Source: JALTBU01 sp964410645 (GTDB lineage: Bacteria; Campylobacterota; Campylobacteria; Campylobacterales; Nautiliaceae). Taken from it: 37,090 nucleotides of DNA. Below are positions 1 through 7,690 of this stretch, one piece after another. Where the stretch lies: positions 1 to 37,090 of the forward strand of contig CAYPHV010000011.1 in assembly GCA_964410645.1 (NCBI GenBank), in the 5' to 3' direction. Within the stretch, counting starts at the first letter, position 1; every line of letters starts with the position of its first letter. The notes beneath the pieces are model-generated. The model was not told where the DNA came from, ran no database searches, and worked only from the letters and a program-made list of their open reading frames with translations. Both the position numbers and the translations under genes were made by a program.

Positions 1-60
1 AAAAATGTAAAAAATATTAATTTAGATGAGCTTAAAAGAATGAATAATGCTAAATCTTAA
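1..60 (+). CDS. C-terminal tail of a type II antitoxin (partial)
   Basis: An open frame enters from the left edge and ends at TAA 58-60, giving a 19-residue tail that ends in NNAKS. It overlaps the start of the following YafQ-like toxin gene by 14 bases, the usual arrangement of an antitoxin translated just before its toxin. Only this tail is visible, so the antitoxin family (RelB/DinJ type would be expected for a YafQ partner) cannot be read. The assignment rests on position and overlap alone. Confidence 0.5.
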   Translation, partial: KNVKNINLDELKRMNNAKS

Positions 61-316
61 AAGACACAAGCAGTTTATTAAAGATTTTAATAAAGTTAAA
101 ATAACCGATACTCAATTTCAAAAATTTATAAATTATATATCTCTGCTGCTAAATAATAAAGAACTCCCAGCCGAAGCAAGAGACCATTTCTTAACTGGTG
201 AATGGAGCGATACAAGAGAGTTTCATTTAGGAGGTGACTTATTAGTTATTTGCATAAAAACAGATAAAGAATTAATCCTTATCAGAATTGGAACTCACTC
301 TCAGCTTTTCAAATAA
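47..316 (+). CDS. YafQ/RelE-family mRNA interferase toxin
   Basis: An 89-residue basic protein of the usual YafQ length. Toxins of this family are ribosome-dependent endoribonucleases, silenced by a cognate antitoxin. The C-terminal half has the family landmarks: a DHFL segment with His47, a G-x-W at 51-53, R-E-F-H with Arg57 and His60, Asp64, and a closing G-T-H-S-x-L-F with His84. These correspond to the catalytic His/Asp set described for E. coli YafQ, although the Trp after the Asp is Leu here. The ATG lies inside the end of the upstream antitoxin frame, so the two are probably translationally coupled. There is no sign of truncation. Confidence 0.82.
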   Translation: MLNLKRHKQFIKDFNKVKITDTQFQKFINYISLLLNNKELPAEARDHFLTGEWSDTREFHLGGDLLVICIKTDKELILIRIGTHSQLFK

Positions 317-504
317 ACCTGCTTACATATTATAAGGGCAGTTATGAAATGTTGCAGGCTATTGTCCCGAACCGGCAGCTAAGTCACGAAAAAACAAAAA
401 CGATTTTTAAACCTTTGATTAATTTGCAAGGAGTATAAAGGGGATAACGATTTACGACAATTCGTTCAAACTAGCATAATTTATGGTTTTATTGAAGTTT
501 TTAG

Positions 505-594
505 TGGCGGAGAGGGTGGGATTCGAACCCACGGAACCGGTAAAGGCTCAACGGTTTTCAGGACCGCCGGTTTCAACCGCTCACCCACCTCTCC
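505..594 (-). tRNA. tRNA-Ser (anticodon TGA)
   Basis: Read on the minus strand from 594 to 505, including an encoded CCA. The 7-bp acceptor stem GGAGAGG pairs with CCTCTCC, and the anticodon loop is CCTGAAA with anticodon TGA. A long variable arm and the T-loop TTCGAAT are present, as expected of a class II tRNA. It is the last of four tRNA genes read in the same direction. Confidence 0.95.
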
Positions 595-635
595 GTTTGA
601 TCAAAATAAATAAGCATAACAATTGTTTGTAATAG

Positions 636-723
636 TGGTGCCCGGGGCCGGACTTGAACCGGCACGGGAAAAACTCCCGAGGGATTTTAAGTCCCTTGCG
701 TCTACCATTTCCGCCACCCGGGC
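636..723 (-). tRNA. tRNA-Leu (anticodon TAA)
   Basis: Read from 723 to 636 with an encoded CCA. The acceptor stem is GCCCGGG/CCCGGGC, the anticodon loop is CTTAAAA with anticodon TAA, and there is a long variable arm typical of class II tRNA. It lies 41 bases upstream of tRNA-Ser in transcription order. Confidence 0.95.
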
Positions 724-766
724 AACGTGAAGAAAATTATATTTAAAAAAGCGTAAAAAGTCAAAT

Positions 767-840
767 TGGAGGCGCCACTCGGATTTGAACCGAGGATCAG
801 GGCTTTGCAGGCCCCCGCCTTACCACTTGGCTATGGCGCC
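767..840 (-). tRNA. tRNA-Cys (anticodon GCA)
   Basis: Read from 840 to 767 with an encoded CCA. The acceptor stem is GGCGCCA/TGGCGCC with discriminator U73, and the anticodon loop is CTGCAAA with anticodon GCA. At 74 bases it is a normal class I tRNA. Confidence 0.95.
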
Positions 841-874
841 AAACACAATTATTTAATTCAAACTTTCGAATCAA

Positions 875-951
875 TGGAGCGGATTACGGGACTCGAACCC
901 GCGACCTCCACCTTGGCAAGGTGGCGCTCTAGCCAACTGAGCTAAGTCCGC
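875..951 (-). tRNA. tRNA-Gly (anticodon GCC)
   Basis: Read from 951 to 875 with an encoded CCA. The anticodon loop is TTGCCAA (GCC) on a clean CACC/GGTG stem, with discriminator U73 and a T-loop of TTCGAGT. The acceptor stem GCGGACT against AATCCGC leaves one C6-A67 mismatch, which is unusual. It is the first gene of the tRNA operon, directly behind the promoter at 966-994. Confidence 0.93.
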
Positions 952-965
952 ACTTGTGGATTAGA

Positions 966-994
966 ATTATAATAAAAAACTTTATAAATTGCAA
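966..994 (-). promoter_or_regulatory. Sigma-70 promoter of the tRNA operon
   Basis: On the minus strand TTGCAA (989-994) and TATAAT (966-971) are separated by exactly 17 bases, and transcription would begin just before tRNA-Gly. The four tRNA genes behind it share a direction and have short spacers, so they probably form one transcript. Confidence 0.75.
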
Positions 995-1034
995 TAGTTA
1001 AAGACTTTAAAAGTATTGTAAAAGAAAAGAAAAA

Positions 1035-2612
1035 TTATATTTTAGGACCTGCTTTTTCGTAATCTTTTCCTTCTTTTACATCTTCATATCTTTTGAAATT
1101 TTCGATAAACATTTCAGCTAATTTTTTAAGCTGGTTATCATAATCAGTTTTATTTTCCCAGGTGTTTCTTGGATTTAATACCTGAGTATTAACTCCCGGC
1201 AATTCTGTAGGAATGGCCAGATTAAATACAGGCAGTGTTTCAAATTTTGCTTTTTGAATATTACCGTCAAGAATTGCATTAATACACGCTCTTGTGTCTT
1301 TAATACTCATTCTTTTACCAATACCGTAAGGACCGCCTGTCCAGCCGGTATTTACTAAATAGACATTAACTTTATGCTTGTCTATTTTTTTGCCTAATAA
1401 TGTTGCATAAACAGTTGGATGCAGAGGTAAAAATGGTTCCCCAAAGCATGCGCTGAATGTTGCTACAGGTTCTGTAATTCCCTGTTCGGTTCCGGCAACT
1501 TTTGCCGTATATCCGCTTAAGAAATAATACATTGCCTGTTCTTTTGTAAGTTTTGACACAGGAGGCAATACTCCAAATGCATCTGCTGTTAAAAAGATTA
1601 TATTTTTAGGATGACCTCCCTGAAGAGTGCATTCATGGTTTTTGATATGTTCAATAGGATATGAAACTCTTGTATTTTCGGTTTTACTTCCATCTGTATA
1701 ATCAACTTTACCGTTTTCTTTTATAACTACGTTTTCAAGCAGGGCATTTCTTTTAATGGCGTTATAAATGTCCGGTTCGCTTTCTTTGTCTAAATTGATT
1801 ACTTTTGCATAGCATCCGCCTTCAAAGTTAAATACCCCGTTATCATCCCAGCCGTGTTCGTCATCTCCTATAAGTCTTCTTTTTGGATCAGTCGATAAAG
1901 TTGTTTTTCCTGTTCCCGATAATCCGAAAAACAGTGCCACGTCTTCTTTTTTTCCTATATTGGCGGAACAATGCATTGAAAGCTTACCTTCAAGAGGCAG
2001 CCAATAATTCATCATAGTGAAAATGCCTTTTTTAAGCTCGCCTCCATAGAGAGTTCCACTCATTACAGCCAGGCTTTCTTCTATATTGAATGCGATGAAA
2101 ATATCACTGTTTAATTTATCTTCTTTATAATTGGGATATCTTGTTTCCCCTGCCACTAAAAACAGAAAATCCGGTTTGAAATCTGATAATTCTTTTTCAT
2201 TTGGAAGAATAAACATATTCATAACAAAATGTGCCTGCCATGCTATCGGAGTTACAAATCTGATTGCACGTCTGCTTTCTTTGCTTGCACCTGTGAAAAC
2301 GTCAATTACATATAATGTATTTTGTTTTGAAAGTTCATCTTTTGTAAATTTTTCAAGTTTTTGAAATGTTTTAAGGGTTATCGGATGATTTATCTTTCCC
2401 CATGCTATATGCTTTTCACTCGGATTTTGTTTTACAAAATATTTATCCTCAGGGCTTCTTCCCGTAAATTCTCCGGTATCAACAGTGGTCGCACCGCTGG
2501 CGGTTGTCGTAACTTCACCATTTTTTAATGTATCTTCAACAATTTTATCATAACTTGGATTATGAATAATTTTATTTGCATTAATGTTTAATTCTTTGAG
2601 TTTTTTTGTCAT
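1035..2612 (-). CDS. pckA: Phosphoenolpyruvate carboxykinase (ATP)
   Basis: A 525-residue protein, close to the usual length of the ATP-dependent enzyme, which interconverts oxaloacetate + ATP and PEP + CO2 in the cytoplasm. The N-terminal GRSP loop carries Arg52. The Y-G-G-E-L-K-K segment (189-195) supplies active-site lysines, and His214 lies in S-M-H-C-S-A-N. The kinase P-loop G-L-S-G-T-G-K-T-T is at 230-238, followed by the metal-binding G-D-D-E at 249-252. The start is fixed by AGGAG a few bases upstream. It follows the cytochrome bd operon in the same direction after a 54-base gap and may share readthrough. In an autotroph it would link C4 acids of the reductive TCA cycle to sugar synthesis, which is inference. 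Confidence 0.97.
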   Translation of the reverse strand: MTKKLKELNINANKIIHNPSYDKIVEDTLKNGEVTTTASGATTVDTGEFTGRSPEDKYFVKQNPSEKHIAWGKINHPITLKTFQKLEKFTKDELSKQNTLYVIDVFTGASKESRRAIRFVTPIAWQAHFVMNMFILPNEKELSDFKPDFLFLVAGETRYPNYKEDKLNSDIFIAFNIEESLAVMSGTLYGGELKKGIFTMMNYWLPLEGKLSMHCSANIGKKEDVALFFGLSGTGKTTLSTDPKRRLIGDDEHGWDDNGVFNFEGGCYAKVINLDKESEPDIYNAIKRNALLENVVIKENGKVDYTDGSKTENTRVSYPIEHIKNHECTLQGGHPKNIIFLTADAFGVLPPVSKLTKEQAMYYFLSGYTAKVAGTEQGITEPVATFSACFGEPFLPLHPTVYATLLGKKIDKHKVNVYLVNTGWTGGPYGIGKRMSIKDTRACINAILDGNIQKAKFETLPVFNLAIPTELPGVNTQVLNPRNTWENKTDYDNQLKKLAEMFIENFKRYEDVKEGKDYEKAGPKI

Positions 2613-2666
2613 AAATTTCTCCTACTTAAATTGTGGTTGTTGGATTAAAATTATATCCAAAAAAAA

Positions 2667-2879
2667 TCAAAGATCTTTTTCAAGACCTGATTTTTTAAGT
2701 GTAAATTCTATAAATTTGTAAGACACAATAATTAAAATAGGCCATAGAAAGAATAAAATTACTCCCCATGTCGTATTAATTTTGTGAACTTCCGGATCTA
2801 TTCCATTTGGCATCAGCTGATCGCCTGCCATTAAAAAACTTCCGAAAAATACTGTTAAAAATGCTATTAATTTTCTCAT
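2667..2879 (-). CDS. Small membrane protein after cydB (possible CydX-like subunit)
   Basis: A 70-residue protein with a signal-like N-terminus (hydrophobic residues 3-17 ending F-L-M-A-G-D), a short polar stretch, one clear transmembrane helix at about 38-58, and a basic C-terminal tail. It follows cydB by 9 bases and has its own AAGGAG, so it is translated with the cytochrome bd subunits. Small single-helix proteins (CydX, CydH, CydS) are known third or fourth subunits of bd oxidases. This one is longer than CydX and I do not recognise its family, so a role in the oxidase is inferred from position and topology only. Confidence 0.6.
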   Translation of the reverse strand: MRKLIAFLTVFFGSFLMAGDQLMPNGIDPEVHKINTTWGVILFFLWPILIIVSYKFIEFTLKKSGLEKDL

Positions 2880-2888
2880 TTCAACTCC

Positions 2889-4088
2889 TTAATATGCATG
2901 AGATTCTGAATCTGTAAGTTCTTCTTTTGTAATAGGGCCGCCTTTTTTCATTTGATACCATGCGTAAATAACATATGCAAGCACAAAAGGTACTGCAATG
3001 CTGACCCATGCCATAGTTGCAAGTCCGCATTCACTTCCTGAACTGTTTTGAATGCTCAAAGAACTTTGTAAGTCGGCATAACTTGGATAAAAAGGTGTTC
3101 CAAAAAATCCGGCTATTGAAATTGTTACTATTCCTATTAGCACTGTTCCGATTCCGGAATACCATATACCTTTATTTGAATTGCCAAAACCAGATTTAAA
3201 TACACCGATTACATAAAGAACAAGACCTATTAATAAAGTGATTAAAGGAATTGCTCCAAATGATAATAAGTTATGTAAATATTTACCCGCTTCAAGATAT
3301 ACTGTGCCTTTAGGGTCATGAATATTATATGCATAACCTTTCATAGTAATCAAGCCGTAAACAACTATTGCCAATGCAATCAACAAAACAATGAAGCATC
3401 TTTTAATATTTGTTCTTATTCTTGCAATTAATTCAGGAAATTCATTGTTATCAATATCGTTGATAAGCCATAAACCGCCTAATATTCTTGCAGATGCAAA
3501 AGCTAAAACTCCGAATGCAAGATTAAACCATGCACCGTGATTCAAATCGATTGCGGCTTCTAATCCTCTTAAATTAATTCCGTTTGCAGCTGTGCCCCAG
3601 TCTAATATTTTGCTTACTGGATTATAGCTGAAATTGCTTCCTGTAAAGAAAGTTCCAACCGCTATTCCAATCAAAAGAATTGAAACGATACCGTTAAAAT
3701 ATAAGAAAAATTTATATCCGCCTTTTCCTATTATGTTTCCTTCTTTATTCATATATTCATAAGAGACTGCCTGAAAAGTGAATCCGAAAAGAATTATCAT
3801 CCAAACCCAATAAGCTCCTCCGAATGATATAGAATAAAACAATGGAAAGGTCGCAAATAACGCGCCTCCGAAAAGAACGAGAGTTACAAAAGTAAGTTCC
3901 CATTTTCTACCAAGAGAATTGACTATAGCTCTTTCTTCTATTTCAGCTTTAGCTGTATGTAATAACGTTTGTCCGCCTTGGACAAATGTCATAAATAAGA
4001 ACAATCCTCCCAAGACTGCAACAAGTAACCACCAGTATACCTGAAGATCAAAATGTGTTGCGTTTACTGTAAATGGTGCCCAAGTCAT
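2889..4088 (-). CDS. cydB: Cytochrome bd ubiquinol/menaquinol oxidase subunit II
   Basis: A 399-residue polytopic membrane protein with about eight to nine hydrophobic segments, matching subunit II of cytochrome bd. The start codon overlaps the cydA stop by one base (TAATG), so the two are translationally coupled. The N-terminus has the family's short periplasmic lead and first helix around W-W-L-L-V-A-V-L. Subunit II carries no haem ligands of its own but is needed to assemble the three haems of CydA. The oxidase reduces O2 with quinol at high affinity, which in a nitrogen fixer also helps protect nitrogenase. That second role is inference. Confidence 0.95.
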   Translation of the reverse strand: MTWAPFTVNATHFDLQVYWWLLVAVLGGLFLFMTFVQGGQTLLHTAKAEIEERAIVNSLGRKWELTFVTLVLFGGALFATFPLFYSISFGGAYWVWMIILFGFTFQAVSYEYMNKEGNIIGKGGYKFFLYFNGIVSILLIGIAVGTFFTGSNFSYNPVSKILDWGTAANGINLRGLEAAIDLNHGAWFNLAFGVLAFASARILGGLWLINDIDNNEFPELIARIRTNIKRCFIVLLIALAIVVYGLITMKGYAYNIHDPKGTVYLEAGKYLHNLLSFGAIPLITLLIGLVLYVIGVFKSGFGNSNKGIWYSGIGTVLIGIVTISIAGFFGTPFYPSYADLQSSLSIQNSSGSECGLATMAWVSIAVPFVLAYVIYAWYQMKKGGPITKEELTDSESHAY

Positions 4089-5677
4089 TATTGCGCTCCT
4101 TTTGGTCCGTGTTTAACGACCGTAAATAAAATTTTAAGTTCCGCAAGACCTAAGATTACAAATGCTACAAGGAACAAGAAAAATGTTGCCTGAACATTTT
4201 GTAAAGCAATAGGTGTTGCTGATTCTGCTGTTGGAAGAATTCCAAATACCGTCCAGGGCTGTCTTCCAACTTCCGCACTTATCCATCCAAAACTTGTTGC
4301 GATCCAAGGTAACGGAACTGAAAAAACAAGAATTTTTTGAAGTAAAGTACTATTTTCAAAAGTTCCTTTAATAATAGTAATATAAGCCCATGCAAATAGA
4401 ATAATAAACCAGAATCCAAGTGCAACCATTATATGAAATGAATAGAATATTGGAGCTACCGGCGGATGAATTAAATCAGGATTTATACCAGGTTTTGAAA
4501 AAAATCCGTAGCCTAATAAATCGCATTTTTCTAATTTTAATCCGTCAGGTCCACTCCAGACTACGCTGTAAAAATCTTTTTTACTTTTGTTCATAGCCGC
4601 TGTATTTCCGGCTTTTTTGTATATATGATAATTAGCTAAATCATTTCTGGCTTCCTGACCGACTTTTGCAAGTTTTGTAAGTGGCCAGATGCCGTGTTTT
4701 TTATTTCCGATAATTAAGTCTTTAAGACCCGGTACATATGCGTCACTGTTATGTTTTCCAAGAATTGACAATAAATCGGGAATTTCTATTTTAAATGCCC
4801 ATCCTTGGTTGTTATTGCTAACCTGTGTCGCCGGTATATCTTTAGGAATACCTATTACAACCTCAGGTGCGTTTTTTTGACCTACATAAAGACCTTCCAT
4901 AGCTGCAACTTTAGTAGGTTGTGTATTTGTAACTTCATATGCGTGATCATCACCGATAATTACAGTGAAAATAGAAACAATTAAACCAAATGCCGCTGCT
5001 ACGGCAGCTGATTTTTTGGCAAATTCAATATGTTTTTTTCTTAATAAATAAAATGCTGAAATGCCGAGTACAAATATAGCTGAAAGTGTATAAGATGCAC
5101 TTACAGTATGCAAAAATTTAATCTGTGAAACCGGTTGAGTAATTAATTTCCAGAAATTTGTTACTTCAAGTCTTGAATTGTCAATACTGAACGAATAAAA
5201 TGCATTGCTTGGATGCTGCATAAATCCGTTTGCTATTAAAATCCAAAGTGCTGAAAGGTTTGAACCAATTGCCAACAACCAGCTTGATGACAAGTGAACG
5301 CCTTTGCTTACTCTTTTCCAACCGAAAAAAGCAATTGCGGCAAATGTTGATTCCAAAAAAAATGCAACAAGACCTTCAATTGCAAGAGGTGCTCCGAAAA
5401 TATCACCTACAACCCATGAATATGTGGACCAGTTTGTCCCAAATTCAAATTCGTGAATAATACCTGTTGCTAGACCTAATGCAAAGTTAATTCCAAAAAT
5501 TAACTGCCAAAACTGTGTAATGTTTTTCCATTCTTCTTTTCCTGTCTTTACGTAGATTGTTTCCATAAATGCTACCATAAAAGACAAACCTAGTGTAATT
5601 GGTATAAAGAAGAAATGAAATAATGCTGTCATTGCGAATTGGCCTCTGGCCCATTCGAGCATGTTCATATCAATCAT
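4088..5677 (-). CDS. cydA: Cytochrome bd oxidase subunit I
   Basis: A 529-residue polytopic protein. His21 in A-L-F-H-F-F-F matches the high-spin haem ligand (E. coli His19). The A-I-E-G-L-V-A-F-F-L-E-S-T-F segment carries the paired glutamates near haems b595/d. F-L-H-T-V-S-A-S-Y supplies the second His, and S-F-H-I-M-V-A-L-G the Met ligand of b558. The quinol loop has T-K-V-A-A-M-E, and the G-R-Q-P-W signature is intact. The start is the upstream ATG with AGGAG lying inside the end of the DUF4492 gene. It is the main subunit of the low-oxygen respiratory oxidase in an operon running DUF4492-cydA-cydB-small membrane protein. Confidence 0.97.
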   Translation of the reverse strand: MIDMNMLEWARGQFAMTALFHFFFIPITLGLSFMVAFMETIYVKTGKEEWKNITQFWQLIFGINFALGLATGIIHEFEFGTNWSTYSWVVGDIFGAPLAIEGLVAFFLESTFAAIAFFGWKRVSKGVHLSSSWLLAIGSNLSALWILIANGFMQHPSNAFYSFSIDNSRLEVTNFWKLITQPVSQIKFLHTVSASYTLSAIFVLGISAFYLLRKKHIEFAKKSAAVAAAFGLIVSIFTVIIGDDHAYEVTNTQPTKVAAMEGLYVGQKNAPEVVIGIPKDIPATQVSNNNQGWAFKIEIPDLLSILGKHNSDAYVPGLKDLIIGNKKHGIWPLTKLAKVGQEARNDLANYHIYKKAGNTAAMNKSKKDFYSVVWSGPDGLKLEKCDLLGYGFFSKPGINPDLIHPPVAPIFYSFHIMVALGFWFIILFAWAYITIIKGTFENSTLLQKILVFSVPLPWIATSFGWISAEVGRQPWTVFGILPTAESATPIALQNVQATFFLFLVAFVILGLAELKILFTVVKHGPKGAQ

Positions 5678-5678
5678 A

Positions 5679-5909
5679 CTATTTCTCCTTTTTGTGTTTG
5701 ATTGGTGCGGTTTTTGTTATCTGGTTAATATAAAGCTGTGTTAATTTAGCTTTATTATGGACTTTAGTATCAATGGTCGGGAATAAAAAAGCCCTGATAA
5801 TCACAAAAATTACAACCAACTTAATAATAACAATAATCCAGAGTGTTCGCCCTGTTTCCGACAGATTTTCAAATCCGTCTATATAAAAGAATAAAATACG
5901 TCTAAACAT
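5679..5909 (-). CDS. DUF4492 protein, cytochrome bd-associated
   Basis: A 76-residue protein with a basic, aromatic N-terminus (F-F-Y-I-D-G-F), a T-L-W motif, one hydrophobic helix at about 24-43, then a basic tail. This matches my knowledge of DUF4492, a small family typically encoded just before cydA in Campylobacterota and Bacteroidetes. Its stop is one base from the cydA start and it has a full AAGGAGG ribosome site. It is the first gene behind the operon promoter. Its biochemical role is unknown; an assembly or stability function for the oxidase is a guess from its strict position. Confidence 0.8.
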   Translation of the reverse strand: MFRRILFFYIDGFENLSETGRTLWIIVIIKLVVIFVIIRAFLFPTIDTKVHNKAKLTQLYINQITKTAPIKHKKEK

Positions 5910-5934
5910 AAAGCCCTCCTTCGAGGTTATGAAG

Positions 5935-5963
5935 ATTATATATTATTTTTAACAGCTAGTCAA
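5935..5963 (-). promoter_or_regulatory. Sigma-70 promoter of the cytochrome bd operon
   Basis: On the minus strand TTGACT (5958-5963) is followed after exactly 17 bases by TATAAT (5935-5940), about 25 bases before the DUF4492 start. It is one of the best -35/-10 pairs in the window and would drive DUF4492-cydA-cydB and the small gene after it, perhaps reading on into pckA. Confidence 0.75.
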
Positions 5964-6040
5964 TATATTTAATGTTAAATTAATAAAATAAAATAAAAAG
6001 TTATAATTGAATATTTATTAAAAAAGTAGAAAAAAAAGAT

Positions 6041-6403
6041 TTAGATAACTTTTACTTCTTTTGTGTCGCTTTCCCAAAGGCCGTGTTTTGTGCAGTAGCT
6101 GATTGCGGTTAATTTAAATTTTGATTTTGTCGGAACAATATGAAAATCAACCTGAACCTGCTGGCATTGTCCTCCTGCATAATTAGGGGTTAAATTTGTC
6201 TGGGCAAGTAAAACTTCCCCGTCCCATAATTGTATATAAGCAATATAATGATCCGCATCTGCAGGATGGCATAAATCCTGTCCCACTTTTACGGTTACTT
6301 TAAAAGGCTCGTTTTGTTTAGCGTTTTCATCGCAGATAATGAATGGGGCGTGCTTATTTACTAAATCTTTTGATAAATCGTCTATTATATGAATTTTTGG
6401 CAT
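6041..6403 (-). CDS. Superoxide reductase, neelaredoxin (1Fe) type
   Basis: A 120-residue cytoplasmic protein made only of the SOR domain, with no desulforedoxin domain in front. It reduces superoxide to hydrogen peroxide at a mononuclear Fe(His)4Cys centre without making O2. All five ligands can be placed: His18 in N-K-H-A-P, His46 and His52 in C-H-P-A-D-A-D-H-Y-I, and Cys104 and His107 in Y-C-T-K-H-G-L-W. The lysine of the usual E-K-H catalytic tripeptide is kept (Lys17), but the glutamate is Asn16. It is divergent from rnhA, and an AAGGAAG ribosome site precedes the ATG. It fits oxygen defence in an organism with an oxygen-sensitive nitrogenase. Confidence 0.88.
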   Translation of the reverse strand: MPKIHIIDDLSKDLVNKHAPFIICDENAKQNEPFKVTVKVGQDLCHPADADHYIAYIQLWDGEVLLAQTNLTPNYAGGQCQQVQVDFHIVPTKSKFKLTAISYCTKHGLWESDTKEVKVI

Positions 6404-6435
6404 TTTTACTTCCTTTTGATAAAATTTGTATGAAT

Positions 6436-6441
6436 ATTATA
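6436..6441 (-). promoter_or_regulatory. Probable -10 box of the superoxide reductase gene
   Basis: TATAAT on the minus strand, preceded by GC and lying 33 bases before the start codon. No good -35 is seen, only AT-rich sequence, which is common for promoters of Campylobacterota. The divergent rnhA promoter must lie in the same short region, but I cannot place it. Confidence 0.4.
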
Positions 6442-6488
6442 GCATAAAAAATAAAAAGGATAAAAAATATCTTTTTATAAGGATTATT

Positions 6489-6920
6489 GTGTTGAAAAAA
6501 ATAGCAATTTATACAGACGGAAGCTCACTTGGCAATCCGGGGCCAGGAGGATGGGCGGCAATTTTGAGATATAAAACAAACGAAAAAATAATAAGCGGGG
6601 GTGAAGAACATACCACTAACAACAGAATGGAATTAATGGCTGTAATTAAAGCAATAGAAACATTGAAAAAGCCTTGTGACATAGAACTTTTCAGTGATTC
6701 TACATATGTGTTGAAAGGAATTGACAAATGGCTTGAAAACTGGATTAAAAAAAATTTTAAAAATGTAAAAAATGTTGATTTATGGAAGAAATTTATTGAT
6801 GTTTCAAAAAATCATAAAATTCATACCCATTGGATTAAAGGCCATTCCGGTTACGAAGAAAATGAAATTTGTGATAAAATGGCAAAAGAACAAGCTCTAA
6901 AAAGGAAAAATTTGTGTTGA
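6489..6920 (+). CDS. rnhA: Ribonuclease HI
   Basis: With the GTG start at 6489 the protein has 143 residues, near the usual length. It cleaves the RNA strand of RNA-DNA hybrids. The catalytic carboxylates fall at the E. coli numbers: Asp10 (Y-T-D-G-S), Glu48 (R-M-E-L-M) and Asp70 (F-S-D-S-T). The catalytic loop His is at 119 (G-H-S-G) and the last Asp at 129. An in-frame ATG lies further upstream at 6426, but the residues it would add are not family sequence, and an AAGG site sits six bases before the GTG. A TTG at 6492 is the alternative. It starts a plus-strand run rnhA-HDOD-rnc-aroC with overlapping genes. Confidence 0.95.
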   Translation: MLKKIAIYTDGSSLGNPGPGGWAAILRYKTNEKIISGGEEHTTNNRMELMAVIKAIETLKKPCDIELFSDSTYVLKGIDKWLENWIKKNFKNVKNVDLWKKFIDVSKNHKIHTHWIKGHSGYEENEICDKMAKEQALKRKNLC

Positions 6921-7690
6921 TATCAAAAGAAGATATTGCTGAATATATGAAAAATATCCCTCCGGTGCCAGAAAATGTTCAAAAAGCACTTGAATTCTTA
7001 AAAGAGGGGGATTTGAAAAAAGCTGCACTGGAGGCTGAAAAAGATTTAATTTTAAAAAAAAGAATTGAAGGAATTGTTAACAGCGCTTATTATTCCCTGT
7101 CAAAAAAAATTGATAATATGACTCAGCTTTTTACTTTGCTGGGTATTGAAAAAACAAGAAGTTTGGTCTATTCTTATTTGGTTTCGCTTTTAAAACCGCA
7201 AAACTGGAAAATATTTAAAATAAACTTTTTTGATTTTCAAAGTGCTTTTATGGGTATGTTTGAAAAATATATGATATTTGAATTTAATGAAAAAATATAT
7301 AAAAAATATGCGGAAATAGGGGCTTTAATACCTGCCGCCGTTTGTGTCTGCGACGGAATTTTGGGAGATAAAAAAGAAGATGTCAGGCTTGTTATGAATT
7401 CTGCCCCTATAGAATATTCTACGCTTATAAAAAGAATGACGGGTTTAAGCCTTTTTGAACTGGCGGCAAAAATATCAAAAATCTGGAATTTAAGCGAAGA
7501 AAAGGCAGTTATTTTAAAAAAGGCCGAGTGTGATCAATGCAAAGAAAAAATTCCCGCTTTAACGCATTTTGTGTTTTTTTATTTGGTCAGCAAACCGCAG
7601 TTTATGGATATTAATTCATTAATAAAATTTAATCCGGAATGTATAAAAATAATACCGAAAACTTATGAAAGGATAATAAATGATAGCTGA
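6914..7690 (+). CDS. HDOD-domain protein
   Basis: A 258-residue cytoplasmic protein. Its N-terminal half matches the HDOD family: I-P-P-V-P-E-N-V near 15-22, then an I-V-N-S-A-Y-Y-S segment and a T-L-L-G-I-E-K-T-R helix, the landmarks of this HD-GYP-related but catalytically dead domain. HDOD proteins are usually signalling scaffolds; no partner or output domain is visible here. The start is GTG at 6914 (or TTG at 6917) behind AAGGAAA, overlapping the rnhA stop by 7 bases. The gene overlaps rnc by 11 bases. Its place between two RNA-processing enzymes is probably just operon packing. The precise role is unknown. Confidence 0.75.
   Translation: MLISKEDIAEYMKNIPPVPENVQKALEFLKEGDLKKAALEAEKDLILKKRIEGIVNSAYYSLSKKIDNMTQLFTLLGIEKTRSLVYSYLVSLLKPQNWKIFKINFFDFQSAFMGMFEKYMIFEFNEKIYKKYAEIGALIPAAVCVCDGILGDKKEDVRLVMNSAPIEYSTLIKRMTGLSLFELAAKISKIWNLSEEKAVILKKAECDQCKEKIPALTHFVFFYLVSKPQFMDINSLIKFNPECIKIIPKTYERIINDS

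Noticed and set aside
2131..2364. Open frames opposite or inside known genes, such as this one within pckA
   Set aside because: They lie antisense to well-supported genes, lack ribosome sites and show no recognisable protein features.
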